A DNA stretch of 64,000 bases from Lasiodiplodia sp. COLG20 (GCA_009801085.1 VNWV01000015.1:124001-188000); one strand, 5' to 3'. Counted from the stretch's first letter, positions 1 to 12,873 are shown. A program made the numbers and translations. Notes: generated by a model not told the origin, from the sequence alone.

Positions 1-430
1 GCCTTCCCGCGCTCTGGGCCACGTCATACTTTCGCTCTAAGCATTGCGCAACCATGCATCGCCATACTACCGCAAATAGCAACGGCAGGATCAGGAATCG
101 ATACTTTCCCCTATCTGATTCAGTCATCGCCCGCAGGTAGCATCTAAGGCAGCAAGCTCGGCGCCGCCAATGCCCCCAAGCTACCACCCAAGTGCCGCGC
201 TGAGCCGCAAGAGGTCCACTTTAACCTCTTTCCCTTCCCCTTGCCTTGCTTCCCACAAGACCTCGTGCCCCGCCTTTCCCCGCTCCATGGACTTGTCGTC
301 GCGTGCGCCGTTTATAAATCCTTGGGGTCGTCCGTCCTGGGTTGGTTCTTGCCGAACAGGAACTCCCGGGTCTTCTTTCGAAGATCCACGGCAACTTGAC
401 GCAAATTGCCTTCCCTGATTCCCCGTCAAG
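1..430. other. Upstream region of the first GH79 gene
   Basis: No credible gene is visible. Short ORFs on both strands lack conserved content, and the 151-codon minus-strand ORF runs antisense into the GH79 exon. The stretch holds the promoter and 5' UTR of the GH79 gene, including a TATA-like site. Nothing at the left edge looks like a truncated gene. Confidence 0.6.
313..318 (+). promoter_or_regulatory. TATA-like box of GH79 gene
   Basis: TATAAA lies about 115 bp upstream of the GH79 start codon. That is a plausible distance for a fungal core promoter with a short 5' UTR. This is inferred from sequence and position only. Confidence 0.45.
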
Positions 431-2459
431 ATGCTCCCCCAAATTCTACCTTCGAGCTCGTCCCAGAGCAGGAACACCGGTCGCGCATCATTCTGGGTGT
501 CCTGTGCAACTCTGCTCCTCATGTCCGCGCCGGCACAATGCATCCAGCTCTCCGTACCCAGCGGCGTACCGGACGATGCGAGCGCAGTCCTGGACCAATC
601 GTTCCTGAGTTTCGCCATAGAAGGACGGGACTTCATTGACTACAGCGGTTTGTTGCCCCTCTCAGAACGGGGAAAAAGTCTCCAACTGACCAACCACGCG
701 CGCCAAGGCAACGACGCATCGCCGAACGAATTCTCAGTGAACATGCTGTCCACATTCGCGACCAAGACGGGCGCAAAGACGTACCTGCGCGTGGGCGGCA
801 CGACCCAGTACGTCAAGGCTGCAATCACGCCTTTTCGCTTCCAGCCCCAACATCCAGGCGCGCGGGACCGCTGATCAATTTCTGTTCGTTGCAGGGATCA
901 CTTTCGGTACGACCCCACGCAGGCGGAAGCGGTGCGCTTCGAGAACCCGGACCTCGCGACTTTCTCGAGCCTCTTCGCGAACATCACCGTCGGCAGCGGC
1001 TGGCTCGACGGCTTCGGCCAGTTTTCCGGCGACAACGTTGTGTGGGACCTGCAGGTGTTCCTCGCACGCAAGAACCTGAGCAACGCCGTCGAGTTCGCCA
1101 AGGACTGCGTCGCCGCGATCGGTGTCGAGAACCTCAACGCGCTCGAAATCGGCAACGAGCCAGACCTGTACAACGCAGTTGGATTTTTTCCCGACGAGAC
1201 GGACCGCCCGGCCGATTACGGTCCCGAGGATTACGTGGCTGAGTTTACCGAGTTTGCGGATGCCATTGAGGGCAATGTCTCGGCGCTGGAGTCGGGGCCG
1301 AATTTCCAGGCGCTGGCGTACTCGAATCTCGTTGCGGATCCGTGGAATGAGTGCGTGGGCGTTGATTCCTTGTGCGCGCGAGAACGGGAGCTGATTGCGG
1401 GGTAGGCAAAACGCGTTCGACGCCGGTCTCTCTAAAGAACTCGTGAAATCTGTCTCGGAGCACTTGTAAGTTTTCTCGAGACAAGCAGCGTGACTGAGTA
1501 GCTAAGTTCCGTGCAGTTACCAGTCCGAAGACGGCGAAGACATGGCCGGTGTGTATCAGTCGACCTACGAGCCTAACGGCAGAAACTGACCAACCATCCA
1601 GCAACGTTGATGAACAAGGCTGCCATCAGGAGCAAGACAGACGCCCGATTCAAGGACCGCATCGCCTACATGAAGAGCGAGCACCCAGACATCCCCTTCC
1701 TGATCGCCGAAGCCGCGAGCGCGCTTGGCAACGGCACCGGCATCCGGGACTTTGATCTCACCGCGAGCCTGGGCACGGCACTGTGGACCGTCGACTGGCT
1801 GCTGTACGCCGCGACGCTCGTAAGTCACTCCTTCGTGTTGTTCGTCTTTTCCATGATCAGCATTGACCGAGACGAAATGCACAAACCAGGGCGTGACCAG
1901 GGTCAACATGCAGCTCGGTTCGCGTTTCCCCTTCTCGCCGTGGCTAGGATCGACGACGACCATCAACAACGCGACGCTGCCGCCACAGACGCTCGGCAGC
2001 TTCTACGGCAACGTCTTCGTCGCCGACTTCATTGGGGATGCGGGGGACCTCCAGATCGCCGAATTGCAAGTCGACGACGACGACATTTCGGCCTACGCGG
2101 CGTACAACGACGCGGAACTGACCAAGATTGCGATTGTCAACCTTGAGCTTTGGCGGGAGAGCTACGACGCGCCGCGCCCGAACAAGACGCTGCAGCTCAC
2201 CGGTCTCGACGGCGTCAAGTCGGTCAAGGTGCAGCGGCTGACCGGACCGGATGCGGGAGCGCAGGCACCCGATATCACCTGGGCCGGCACGCAGTGGACG
2301 GCGGAGAGCAAGGGCTTGGCCGTCGTGGTGGACGAGGACGACAGCTACGAGGTCGAGGTCGACGGGGAGAAGGGCTCCGTGCAGGTCACCTGCCAAGCCT
2401 CGGAGGCATTGTTGCTTTCGATTTCGCCGGCGGGAAAACAATCCGACTTAACCGAGTAG
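431..2459 (+). CDS. Secreted GH79-family glycoside hydrolase
   Basis: This is predicted to be a secreted retaining exo-glycosidase of family GH79, whose fungal members are beta-glucuronidase-like enzymes acting on plant arabinogalactan glucuronosyl ends. Six exons can be placed: 431-807, 895-1350, 1406-1465, 1517-1548, 1602-1819 and 1890-2459, giving 570 aa in frame. The hydrophobic N-terminus ending near APAQC is a likely signal peptide. Visible hallmarks are RVGGTTQ at the first splice, EIGNEPD with the acid/base Glu about residue 214, and LIAEAAS with the nucleophile Glu about 345. A C-terminal beta-domain follows, with WAGTQW and a final LLLSISP strand. The third exon (AFDAGLSKELV) and the 32-bp fourth exon were recovered only by matching the family pattern. 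The substrate is not certain. A second GH79 gene lies at 57.4-59.2 kb. Confidence 0.88.
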
Positions 2460-4350
2460 GGGGAGAGAAGAGGACGGATTTAGTGTGGGTGGCGCCTGCA
2501 TTTCCTGTTTTATTATTGCGGCGCCGTTGTTTGTAGTTGGGGAACGGCCGTTACGCTTTGGCCCCCCGAGATATACCTAATGCCATTAATGAGTAGCGCT
2601 GCTCTTTTCCTCTTATCGTTTCAGTGTCCTGAAATTTGGCTCGGTGCCTGGGTCGGACGATGTAGGAGCGGCGGTGGCGCTTTGGCTTGCGCGTACCAGT
2701 GAATTGATTATAGCCATGGAATTTGGAGAGGCGCGATAGGGCGGGGAGAGCCGTGTGGTGTGAGAGATAGCTGGCTGGTTGCCGCCACAGGACTCGACCT
2801 CTTCAAGGCATGAAACGACAAACGCGTCCTTGTCGGTAGGATCGCGGCCTTATAGAAGTGTTTCCCCCTTTGGAGTGGCGGTTCCGTCGGGCGCTGCCCT
2901 ATGGAGGCATCGGCTAGGGACAGCCCTGTCGCGTCGGGAAATGGTGAGGCAAAGCTGTTGGTGTTTCACTGACGTCGGGACCCGCAGAGCACACCGACAC
3001 CAGCAAGAAGGATGGGGTCCCCATTTATTTCTGTGCTGCTGTACGGCGTACCGGCCGCCGATTTGTCGCTGGTCTTGACTTACGTAACCTTGTACGGGGA
3101 CCGAGTGGAGGCGTGCTGCACAAGAACAAACGGCTGTGGCCTGATGGGGTAAAATTTTTTAGGATTAGCGAGTCGGGTGCGCGAGCGGAGGAAGACGTGC
3201 AGAACGCAGGGCCGCTCGTCTGCGGTGATGAACCACGACGCCGCTCGCAGGGTGAGACGGCGGGCAGCTGGTCTCAGAGCAGCGTCGGAGGGCCCGAGCG
3301 GTGGACGAGAGTGGTTATGCAATTGAATCGGAAAGGGATTGCGGGCTTGAGCCAATCAGAACTCCCGCACGCCGAAGCTACCTGGAGCGCGGGAACGCCG
3401 CGTCGCTCCTGCCGCGGCTTCAACCTTCAAGGCTCATCCTTCCTCGCTCGGCAGCTGAGCTGAGCCTCGACGCTACGGGAGCTCTCCGCAGACGGCAAGC
3501 CTCTTCCTTGGCGCTAGATCCTCGCTACCGCCGACCTTCTGGAAGAATTCCTCGCTCCATCTCTTCATTCTCGCGTCACGTCGGACCCTGGTTTTCCGAT
3601 TGGCGACGCAAACGGAAGTCAGATCGTGGCAGCCACGCTGTCCGACAGATCCGATCCCCATCGCCACGTGCTGATAACGGCTGACGGTCGTGCTGCGATA
3701 TGCCAGATACTACGCGATTGCTGAGCGCCACTTGGCCTGATCTGACCTCCCTCCGCCGCCACCGCCCAGCTAACTGGCGCCCCCTCGAGCTGGCCCCTTC
3801 GGTTTCGCAAGGTTACGAGGGGTCGCGTGCGGGAGAGACGGGTGGTGCCGGGGGGTGGAAAGAAGCGTTGAAGAGCCGGAGCGCGAGGCCGGCCACAACT
3901 GGAGGCCTGAAGGGCGCTAGCCGCACTTCGGCAGCGGCAGTTTCTGGGCGTCGTGGGGGCAGCCGGAGAGCACAAACGGGGTGGCATTTCCTCGAGCAGC
4001 ATCTGCCAGCGAGCGCCACGGCGAGTGGAGGAGCGGCCCCAATAATGCGAGACGGGCCGAAGGGGGGCTCTGTTTCCGTTGCAGAACAGGGCGTGGGGAG
4101 CGTTGACGTCACCCCAGTCGTAAACTGCGGACTAAAAACCTTTTGACAAGCCTAAGCCGTAATTTCACCACAGCCCCGCTAGTGCCGCGGCGTAGCCCTG
4201 CCATAAGGACCACGCCTCCGCCGCCTCGACTCGCACGCCTGTATCCCTCGCTCCCTCGCGCGCAGTCATTCAACAACCTCTTGCGGCCTGGGTGTCTCTC
4301 TCGAGCCGTCGTCGTCCTAGTCGCCAGTCCAATTCGAATTATCCGCCACC
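2460..4350. other. Intergenic, no supported gene
   Basis: This GC-rich 1.9-kb interval runs between the GH79 stop codon and the permease start. ORFs of up to 148 codons exist on both strands. They lack family motifs, overlap each other in several frames and fit chance in GC-rich DNA. It probably holds the GH79 3' UTR and a long permease promoter. I see no repeat or RNA gene. Confidence 0.55.
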
Positions 4351-6166
4351 ATGGCTGCCCCATACGAGCACTCCAATGGCGATGGCCTCCAACGCAAGAT
4401 CAGCTTAACCGGCAAGGGCGCCGACAAGTCTTCGCTGCCTGAGGATGCTGTCGGATCCGCCGACGCCGTGCTCGAGGCCATGGGTTATGCGCCCGAGCTG
4501 TCCAGGAATCGGTCGACGATGCAGGTCGCCTTCATGTCCTTCGTGCTGGCCGCGATTCCCTACGGTTTGGCCACCACCATGTACTATCCGCTGGTCGGCG
4601 GTGGCCCGGCCAACATCGTCTGGGGCTGGGTCGGCGTGTCCTTCATCATTCTCTGCGTCGCCGCGTCCCTGGGCGAGATCACGAGTGTCTACCCCACTGC
4701 TGGAGGTAAGGGCTGTCTTATCTCTTTTATCACGCGCGCGCCAGCTGACGACCAATGCTAGGCGTCTACTATCAGACATTCATGCTTGCACCCCCCAGCT
4801 ACCGCCGCCTGGCCAGTTGGACTTGCGGCTGGCTGTACGTCGTCGGCAACATCACTATCACCCTCGCTGTGAACTTCGGCACCACGCTCTTCTTCATCTC
4901 GTGCATCAACATTTTTGAGACGGAGCCGGGCGTCGGTATCTGGGAGGCCACCACCTGGCAGACCTTCCTGACCTTCCTTGCCATCACCTTCCTGGCCAAC
5001 GCCACCTCCTCGCTGGGCAACCGCTACCTGCCGTACATCGATGTGCGTGACGTGATCCCCTGTTTGTCTGTGACCATGCCCACTGACGTGCAAACAGACT
5101 GCTGCCATCTACTGGACGTTTGCCGGTGTGCTGGCCATCATCATCACCGTGCTGGCGCGCGCCAAGGGCGGCCGCCGCAGCGCCGAGTGGGTCTTTGGTG
5201 ACTTCGAGCCTCAGTCGGGCTGGCCGGCAGGATGGTCGTTCTGCGTTGGTCTGCTACAGGCGGCGTACGCGACCTCTTCCACTGGCATGATCATCTCGTA
5301 AGATTTTTCTTTGTGTTCCCCGGTCCTCCCCCACAAGTGCTTCAGTAATAATGCTCGTGACTATAGGATGTGTGAGGAAGTGCAGCACCCTGCTACCCAG
5401 GTTCCCAAGGCCATGGTCGGCACCATTATACTCAACACTTTCGCCGGCCTGCTCTTCCTTCTGCCGCTGCTCTTCGTGATGCCCGACCTGACGGAGCTGA
5501 TCAACCTGGCGTCTGGCCAGCCCGTGCCGGCCATCATCAAGGCGGCCGTGGGCAACGACGTGGGCGCCTTCATCCTTACGATCCCGCTGTTCATCCTGGC
5601 CCTGATTTGCGGTATTGGCTGCACCACTGCCACCTCGCGCTGCACCTGGGCGTTCGCCCGTGACGGTGCCATCCCCGGCGCCAAGTGGTGGAAGACGGTC
5701 AACCACAAGATGGACGTGCCCTTCAACGCCATGATGCTTAGCATGGTGGTCCAGATCATCCTCGGCGTCATCTACTTCGGCTCGACCGCCGCCTTCAACG
5801 CCTTCTCTGGCGTCGGCGTCATCTGCCTGACGGCCTCGTACGCTGTGCCCATCGCCGTTTCGCTGGCCGGCGGCCGCACCCACATCGCCGAGGGCAGCTT
5901 CCACCTCGGCAAGCTGGGTGTTTTCTGCAACATCGTCTCGCTTTGTACGTTGGAAATCCCCCCTTCAGTCCCCCCGTGTGCTGACAAGATCCACAGGCTG
6001 GTCGCTGCTCGCCATCCCGCTGTTCTGCATGCCCACCACGATCCCCGTTGCTGCCGAAACGATGAACTATGCGTCGGTTGTGTTCTTCGCCTTCGTCATG
6101 CTGTCTCTGGGCTGGTACGTCGTCTGGGGCCACCGCAACTACCAGGGCCCCCCTACCGTCGACTGA
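4351..6166 (+). CDS. APC-family permease (choline/GABA/amino-acid type)
   Basis: This is a plasma-membrane cation-coupled importer of the amino acid-polyamine-choline superfamily, nearest in pattern to fungal Hnm1/Uga4-type permeases for choline, GABA or related amines. Five exons (4351-4705, 4762-5042, 5098-5297, 5367-5944, 5997-6166) give 527 aa. A hydrophilic cytosolic N-terminus of about 60 aa precedes about 12 hydrophobic segments. Family marks include GGGPANIVWGWV, GEITSVYPTAGG, the MCEEVQHPATQVPKAM loop, and TTATSRCTWAFARDGAIPG. ATG 4351 has a good context (CCACCATGG). The plus-strand reading across 5311-6540 includes intron sequence and runs past the true stop, so it is not the protein. 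The substrate cannot be told from sequence alone. Confidence 0.9.
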
Positions 6167-8153
6167 GTGTGCAGAATGATGCGCCCCCACGCAACAACAA
6201 CCCGTGCAACAATATCTCCGAGTGCGACTATTTCTATCACCTAATGCGCCAAATACCGATTGCGACAACCTTTTCCGATTGCGACAGTACCAAACGCGAC
6301 AAACACCCTCTCCCCGAATGCGCCAATAGTCGACGTGTTGCGTGCATAGATGGTTCCGGAGTGATGGAGTTGGCTAAACAATCAATAAACAGTTATAGAC
6401 AGATACCCCCTCATGCGAATAAAAAAGTTCAAAATTATTTTTTCTTCAAAAAATCACCTGCGCCATTATTTGGTTTTCGTGACAAAAGAAGCACTGGCCA
6501 CAAGTGGGTTGGCTGTGATCAACTGCAGCTTTTTTGGTGACTGCGAGATCCGACATAGCGTTCTTCGATCTCTCCAGGGCCATGATCGTCCAACTGTCGG
6601 AACGATGCGGGTCACCAATTTCTTGCTTTAAGCACCGTCCAGCCCAAACCCACTCGTCAGCGGAAAGTCCGCTATCCGATCCGGATATGCTTGATCAATG
6701 CAGCGCTTCAGCCGAACCGCGCAGCTACAACCACCATAAGGCACATACCATATGTAAAACAAGCAAAGCAACGCCGCGATGCGTACCCGCGAACTTTTGC
6801 CAAAATCCTTGCGATTTTTCCAGAGTCCATTCAGCGTCCATATCACCAAGACATATGTGCACTTGTTAAGCTTATGGTTAAGCTTTTGGGGCCCAAATGC
6901 TTTCCGGGGACCGGGTGGTTGGCCGGGGGGTTGGAAGAAAGAGCCGCATGCACGGCAGGGTCTGCATACTCTTTTCTGAGAGATCGGCCCTGCCGCTTGC
7001 GATGACTTGCGTCTGTATGGTACTTTGTGCCTTCTTCCTGCTAAAATCTCCGAGCGTGCCGCATCAGCAATCGTCTTTCCTATCTGGGACATATTTTGCC
7101 GTTGCGTGCGTTGCAGCCAACAGACAGATAATGGATGTGGCTTGGCTACCTAGCTGGGTAGCGGTGCGGCGGCAGGGTGAAACGCCATACGCAGGAACAG
7201 GCGATGGATTATTGATCGTATGATAACGGATGCCGCCACAGCCACTTTGCCACGGGGATGATTATATTGTACTAGCGCTGGTGTGGGTGCCTGTGTGTTT
7301 TCCTTCGAACGCAGTGGTCGAGGGCGGAAGAGGGGGCGGCGAAGAGAAAGGTGGGGGATTTGGCGGAGGGAATTGCCGAGATGAGTTAACCAGGGGCCCG
7401 CGCACCAATACCTGGCCAGTCAACGGCTCTGCTTTGTGCCCGCCGCGCCGCCGCGTACGACCGGAGTGGGCCGCTGCCCACCCACCCGCCCACACACCAA
7501 TTCGATGAAGGGGTGTGGGTGTGCGGCCCCATCATCTCCCCTGCCCGGCTAACATGCCCTCCTTGCTGTCGGCACTATCGATGCCCGCTAGAAGAGGAAG
7601 GTTGATACGTGCCCTTTGCGGCGTCCGCCGAACATACGAATACCCCCTGCAGCTCGCTGCCAAAACATTTATCGTACATCCCTATCGCATCATGCAGCTA
7701 ATAATGCTTTATTGTTATTGCATTGCTTCTAGCCCGCGGGCCAAGCATCCAAGACTGTCGGGAATTTTCGCGTGTATATATACATACATTGAGCACGCGA
7801 GCGGAGCCCATTCGCCGGATCTATGTCCGCGGCCGCATATGCAGCCAAGATGGAAACACTGCCGCGTTCATGCTGTCGACCTCATTTCCACCACGCTGCT
7901 GGTAACGGCTATACGAACGATGAAAAGCCCAAAGAGGCAGGTTGAGAGGTGTTGAGAGAGGTTTGCGCCGGCTTGGCTGCGACCGTAGCACTCGTGTTTA
8001 TTTCGTTTCTGCGCTTGCTCGCACGATTGCGCATAGTTCGCCATCGATAACGGCATCCGCGTTTTCGTCTGGCAGAAAGAAAACTGCAATATAAGGATAG
8101 AATGGCTCGAGCTGGTGGTACTGGGTGTCCCAGGCGTATATCCGCTCGCGACG
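6167..8153. other. Intergenic, AT-richer, no supported gene
   Basis: No ORF here shows conserved protein features. Around 6240-6330 there is a short patch with repeated GATTGCGACA and ATGCGCC words, too short and degenerate to class. Poly-A/T-rich stretches occur near 6415-6460. The 3' part is the promoter of the subtilase gene. It may contain old decayed repeats, but nothing can be named. Confidence 0.5.
8090..8095 (+). promoter_or_regulatory. TATA-like box of subtilase gene
   Basis: TATAAG lies about 60 bp upstream of the ATG at 8154. It is a plausible core promoter element by sequence and position. Confidence 0.4.
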
Positions 8154-11100
8154 ATGGTGCTCCTTCGCTACATCCTCCACGCGCTCCCCTTCGCGGGCAG
8201 CGCATCCGCCGCTCTTTACCGCCGTCAGGATGACGCCGCTTCAACGAACAGCTCGGCCGTCGTCCCCAAGCGCTTCATCATCGAATACCATGGCGTAAGC
8301 CCCTCCCGCCCCGCGTGCACTAATCCCCAAAACCGACCACTGACAAAACCCAGGACGCCGCCGGGCTCAGAGCCGCCCCCGAGCCCGGCATCAAGGTGGT
8401 CCAGACCTTCGACAGCGACATCTTCTCGGGCGCCAGCGTCGAGGCCGACGGCTACAGCGTCGACGACCTGACCAAGCTGGCCGGCGTCGCCAAGGTCTGG
8501 CCGATGAAGTCGATCGCGCTCGCGCCGCCGATTGACCTGCAGACCTTTGCCGACGACGCTGCTGCGGCTAATTACACCGTGCACAACTCGACTGGCGTCG
8601 ACAAGCTGCATGCGGCAGGCGTGTACGGCGAGGGCGCGGTCGTGGCGGTCGTCGATACGGGGATTGCGTATAACCATCCTGCGGTGAGTTCGTCCTGAGT
8701 TCGAGGAGGGAGAGCCTACGGTTGCTGATTAGTTGAGTAGCTTGGTGGTGGGATTGGTGAGGGGTTCAAGGTCAGTGGCGGGTACGATTTTGTTGGCGAT
8801 GGCAGTAAGTTTCCCCTTTTGCGGTCAGTCTCCGGGAGCAATGCGCTGATTGGGTGGGACAGCCTGGCCGCTTGAGGAAAAGACGCCGGATGATGACCCG
8901 AACGACAACATGGGTCACGGTACTCACGTCTCGGGCATTATTGCTGGCCAGACGGATTAGTGAGTCCCACTTATCTGTTGTGAATAGTGCACCGGATGCT
9001 GACCATTGCTGCAGCTGGGTTGGTGTGGCGCCCAAGGCAACGCTTCGGGGCTACAAGGTCTTCTCTACTATCGTAAGCTTCATGATGCTGCCTATTTGCA
9101 ATGGTGATGCTCAAGTTCGCTTCAGGATTCTACCGATGAGGACACGCTGATTCAGTCCTTCCTTGCCGCATACGCTGATGATGTAAGTGTTTCGAGAAAC
9201 GCGTTTGCATAGCTCAATACTGACCACAGAGTAGGTTGATATCATCACGGCCAGTATCGGAGGCGCAAGCGGATTCGAGGACGGGGCTTGGGCTGAAGTC
9301 GCCTCCCGCATCGTCAACCAGGGCGTAGTCGTGACCATCGCGGCCGGCAACTCCGGCGCCGCAGGCCCCTTCTTCGCCAGCAGCGGCTCCTCAGGCAAGG
9401 ACGTCATCGCCGTCGCCTCCGTCGACGCGGAATCCTTCCCAGCGCAGCCCTTCTCCGCCACCTTCCGGACCAACACCTCCTCCAACACCACGACGCTCGG
9501 CTACATCCCCTCGACCTACAACTTCCCCGCCACCATCACCGACTGGCCCATCGTGCCCCTCACCTTCAACACCTCCGAGCCCGCCGACGCCTGCGACCCG
9601 CTGCCCGCCGACACGCGCAACCTGTCCTCCGTCATCCCGCTCGTCCGCCGCGGCACCTGCACCTTCGCCACCAAGCAAGCCAACCTCCAAGAATTCGGCG
9701 CGCAGTACATCCTCTTCTACAACAACGACAGCCCCCTCGTCTCGCTCGCCACCGACGAAACCGGCAGCCTGATCGCCCTCATCACCGCCGACGCCGGCGC
9801 TGCTATCATCAACACGGTGAAGGCAGGTGGAGAAGTTCTCGGCGACTTCTCCGCCAACACCGGCGTCGTGGGTCTCCCCAACGCGCTGGGCGGCCGCCCT
9901 AGCACGTTTACCTCCTGGGGCGGATTGTACGACCTCTCGCTCAAACCGGACGTCGCGGCGCCCGGCGGCAACATCTTCTCGACGTACCTGGACGACGGGT
10001 TTGCCGTGCAGAGCGGCACGTCGATGGCGACGCCGTACGTGGCCGGCATCGCGGCGCTGTACGTCGGGGCTTTCGGCGGGAGGAAGGTGCACGGCACGGG
10101 CTTCGCGAAGGCGCTGCAGGCGCAGATCATCGCGAGCGGCGGCGCGCTGCCGTGGTCGGATGGCACGACGCGGGATTACGGCTTCACGGCGCCCGTGCCG
10201 CAGGTGGGGAATGGGTTGGTCAACGCGTTCAAGGTGCTGAATTACTCGACGGAGCTGGCGTGGGAGAAGGTCGAACTGAACGATACGGCGAATTTTAGGG
10301 CGGAGCATACGGTGCGGATCGCGAATGGTGGGGATGTGCCGTTGTCGTATAGCTTTGCGGTGCAGGATGCGGCGGGGTTCGAGGCGTTGGAGGTGTGGGA
10401 TGCGGCGGTGTACTTCTCGCCGCGGCTGAAGACGTTTGCGGAACTGACGCCGATCAAGGCGGTGCCGGGAGTGGTGCTGCCGGGCGAGGAGTTTACGGTG
10501 GCGCCGGGGGAGACGAGGGACGCGACGTTTACGTTCTCGCTGCCGGAGGGCCTCAACGCGACGGCGCTGCCGGCGTATAGCGGGAAGATTGTGATTACCG
10601 CGAGCAACGGCGAGCAGCTGTCCGTCCCGTACTTCGGCCTCGCGGCGGATTTGAAGGAGGAGATGACGCCGATTTTCGAGAACACCTACCCCTTCTCCAC
10701 GTCCGGCGTCACGAACGAGAACATCAGGACCAAGGCTTCGTAAGTACATCTCCACCCCGGCCTGCGGGGGGTGAACTCGCTAACACGCACCCGCTTGCAG
10801 CTACACCTTCAACCTCAGCACCTCGGCCCAAGACTTCCCGAAAGTCTACGTCAAGCTCAAGTGGGGCACCGAGGAGATCCGCTGGGACATTTACGAGCCA
10901 GGTTTCGACGAGTCGCAGTGGGTCTACCCGCCCGTCGTCGGCGAGAACGGCTACGTCGGCCCCGCCACCGGCTGGGCCGGCGCCGACTCGTACACCTACT
11001 TCGATCCCGCGACGCAGAACGCCAGCGACACCTTCACCTTCCCTGTGTACGACGTCTACCGCAATGCGCAGACCCAGGCTAGCTACCACACTTTCTGGTG

Positions 11101-11239
11101 GTTCGGCGCGCTGGGGAACGGCTCGCAGATCGCGCCGGGGAACTACTCGATTAGGTTTGCGGCGCTGGTGCCGTTTGGGGAGCGCGAGGAGAGTGATGGT
11201 TGGGATGTTTGGCAGGCGCCGGAGATTGAGGTGTTGTAG
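8154..11239 (+). CDS. Secreted subtilisin-like serine protease (S8) with PA insert
   Basis: This is an extracellular endopeptidase of the large subtilase group (minor extracellular protease Vpr/C5a-peptidase-like). Eight exons (8154-8294, 8354-8683, 8741-8804, 8863-8959, 9015-9072, 9126-9182, 9235-10739, 10801-11239) give 896 aa. Order along the protein: a signal peptide of about 20 aa, an inhibitor-like propeptide, then the catalytic Asp in VAVVDTGI (about residue 148). The catalytic His is in GHGTHVSG (about 197) and the oxyanion Asn in AAGNSG. A protease-associated insert of about 130 aa follows, with the Ser in GTSMATPYVAG (about 512). A long Fn3-like C-terminal region follows. Start 8154 is preferred over the upstream in-frame GTG-type start because it begins directly with a signal peptide. 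All catalytic residues are present, so activity is expected. Confidence 0.93.
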
Positions 11240-11648
11240 GTTCATGTGGATAGTGAGGCAGGGCGCTTGTGCGGTGCAGGAGTTTGTATATAGAATCGAC
11301 CGTTTCCAAGTCTGCTGCCTGAGATGTCGTATCCTGCTTGGACAGGTAGTTTGATCAAAGACTAAGTGTAGCTATATTGGGATCTCGAGAGGCCCATATC
11401 TACCTCCAGTATGTAATAAGTACACATACAATCCACCAGAAATCCTTGTATGCGTTATCTTCCGGGCACACGGGGTAATCTAGACCTAAGTTCTGCGAAA
11501 AGGTCTGTCGTGGGTAACCCTTCTCGACATGTACCTACTAAACAATTCTCACAACGTCGATCAGAGCCGGTTGCTTTTAGTCTGGCTAAGACAGGCTTGC
11601 ATGGATCCTATTGAGGTCAGATATGGAAATAGAAGTGATAGAGACATA
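11240..11648. other. Convergent 3' flanks, nothing else seen
   Basis: This AT-richer spacer lies between the subtilase stop and the stop of the minus-strand hypothetical gene. It is expected to hold the two 3' UTRs. I see no repeat or gene. Confidence 0.5.
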
Positions 11649-12536
11649 TCAAACATAAAACGCCGCCGTTTCGTTACTTACTGTCCGTTCAATTTCGTAA
11701 ATCAAATGGAGGAGATCCGAAGAAGCCTCAAATCTCTTGCTTCCCGACCGCACGGCCGGCCCCATCATAGCGCGAGATCTCAGATCATGTATTCCACACC
11801 CCTGGATGTGATGTCCGGCGAGTGCATTGGCTGCGACAAAAAATGTTGCGTAGAACAGATGTTCACGCATGATTTTCATCCGTGTCTGCTGTTCCTCGCT
11901 TCCTGTCTGCTCGGTCCGGTCGATATACATCGGATGGAAGCTTGGAACTCTGAGAGTCTCCCAACCACTATCCAAGGGATCCAACGATAGGCGACCACTG
12001 CTTGCGACCGAGGAGCGAAACAGGCTGTTCCCACTTTTACCCAGGTCTTTACAGGTGCATACCAATACACAATCTGGCTGTAGTCTGTTTATGGTCTCCT
12101 TGAACCCTTGTTCGAAAGCCTCGCAATCTAAGTCATCGCTGTTCCCCCCTTCACTCTTTCGGATCTCTGCGCTGCGGAATGGCTGTACATCAAGTATGAT
12201 GGTATTCTCCACAGACCGGTGACCGTGGAACGCAAACCTCAGTGCTTCATCTACTCTACGCAAGGTGGGAGTATTGTCGAACATCTCCTGATATGGTACG
12301 TGCTCAGCTCTGTCGCACGGCTCAGTGAGCACGACGACAAGGTCCGAGTATCCACTGGCAAGACTCAATGCATTTTCCAACGCATGGTCTGAAACTTGCC
12401 ATCGCTCCCCAAGGTCTACTAGGGTTTGGAGATGGTCTTGTGTGACGTGGCCTCTTGGAAGACCGTTGCAGCGGAGCTTGGAAAGGGCAGGACGGATATC
12501 CCTGGCAGCGTGGAAGTTGAAGAACAGGTGCTCCAT
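11649..12536 (-). CDS. Hypothetical protein, 295 aa, single exon
   Basis: I do not recognise this protein. It is an uninterrupted 295-aa ORF with an ATG at 12536, and an in-frame stop lies two codons upstream, so the start is well fixed. It has no signal peptide and no obvious membrane segment. Features that can be seen are a mixed alpha/beta composition, the patch RLQPDCVLVCTCKDLGKSG near the middle, and an HLFYATFFVAANALAGHHI segment near the C-terminus. The latter looks like a buried helix and is too polar for a membrane span. It is convergent with the subtilase gene. No function is inferred. Its length and open frame argue for a real gene. Confidence 0.6.
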   Translation of the reverse strand: MEHLFFNFHAARDIRPALSKLRCNGLPRGHVTQDHLQTLVDLGERWQVSDHALENALSLASGYSDLVVVLTEPCDRAEHVPYQEMFDNTPTLRRVDEALRFAFHGHRSVENTIILDVQPFRSAEIRKSEGGNSDDLDCEAFEQGFKETINRLQPDCVLVCTCKDLGKSGNSLFRSSVASSGRLSLDPLDSGWETLRVPSFHPMYIDRTEQTGSEEQQTRMKIMREHLFYATFFVAANALAGHHIQGCGIHDLRSRAMMGPAVRSGSKRFEASSDLLHLIYEIERTVSNETAAFYV

Positions 12537-12873
12537 CTGCTAGTTGTGATCGCTAGATGCGCTGAATCAGCTCTTTGCCAGAGGTCCAACGTTTCACAAT
12601 CATATTTGGACTTACAATGAACCGACAAGTATTGAGTTCTAGGCTTCTGGTTATGCTGCTGCAATACTTCTCAAAATTCGTAGTGCGTTGAAAGTCGCTC
12701 ACGGATTGCAATCGCTCTTGGAGCGGGGTAGCTTTTCTTGCAAACACAGGTTTAACCAATTATAATCTGTCAAGTGCGTTAAGTCCTCGGTTGAATCGAG
12801 CCAATAATATTTTTCCACGTGAATACAGAGGTCAATCCCTACCTTGGAAATCACAATCCTACTTATGGAGATA

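Noticed and set aside
181..636. 151-codon minus-strand ORF at the left edge
   Set aside because: Antisense to the first GH79 exon and its promoter, without recognisable protein features.
3700..4146. 148-codon plus-strand ORF upstream of the permease
   Set aside because: Low-complexity Gly/Arg-rich translation in GC-rich DNA with overlapping ORFs on the other strand; no splice context or family similarity.
5311..6540. 409-codon plus-strand ORF starting within the permease
   Set aside because: It reads through intron 3 and intron 4 of the permease gene and continues in a wrong frame past the true stop; the spliced model fits the family better.
9391..10755. 454-codon minus-strand ORF rich in Arg
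   Set aside because: It is antisense to the main subtilase exon, whose catalytic motifs are clear. The long reverse frame is a by-product of GC-rich codon use.
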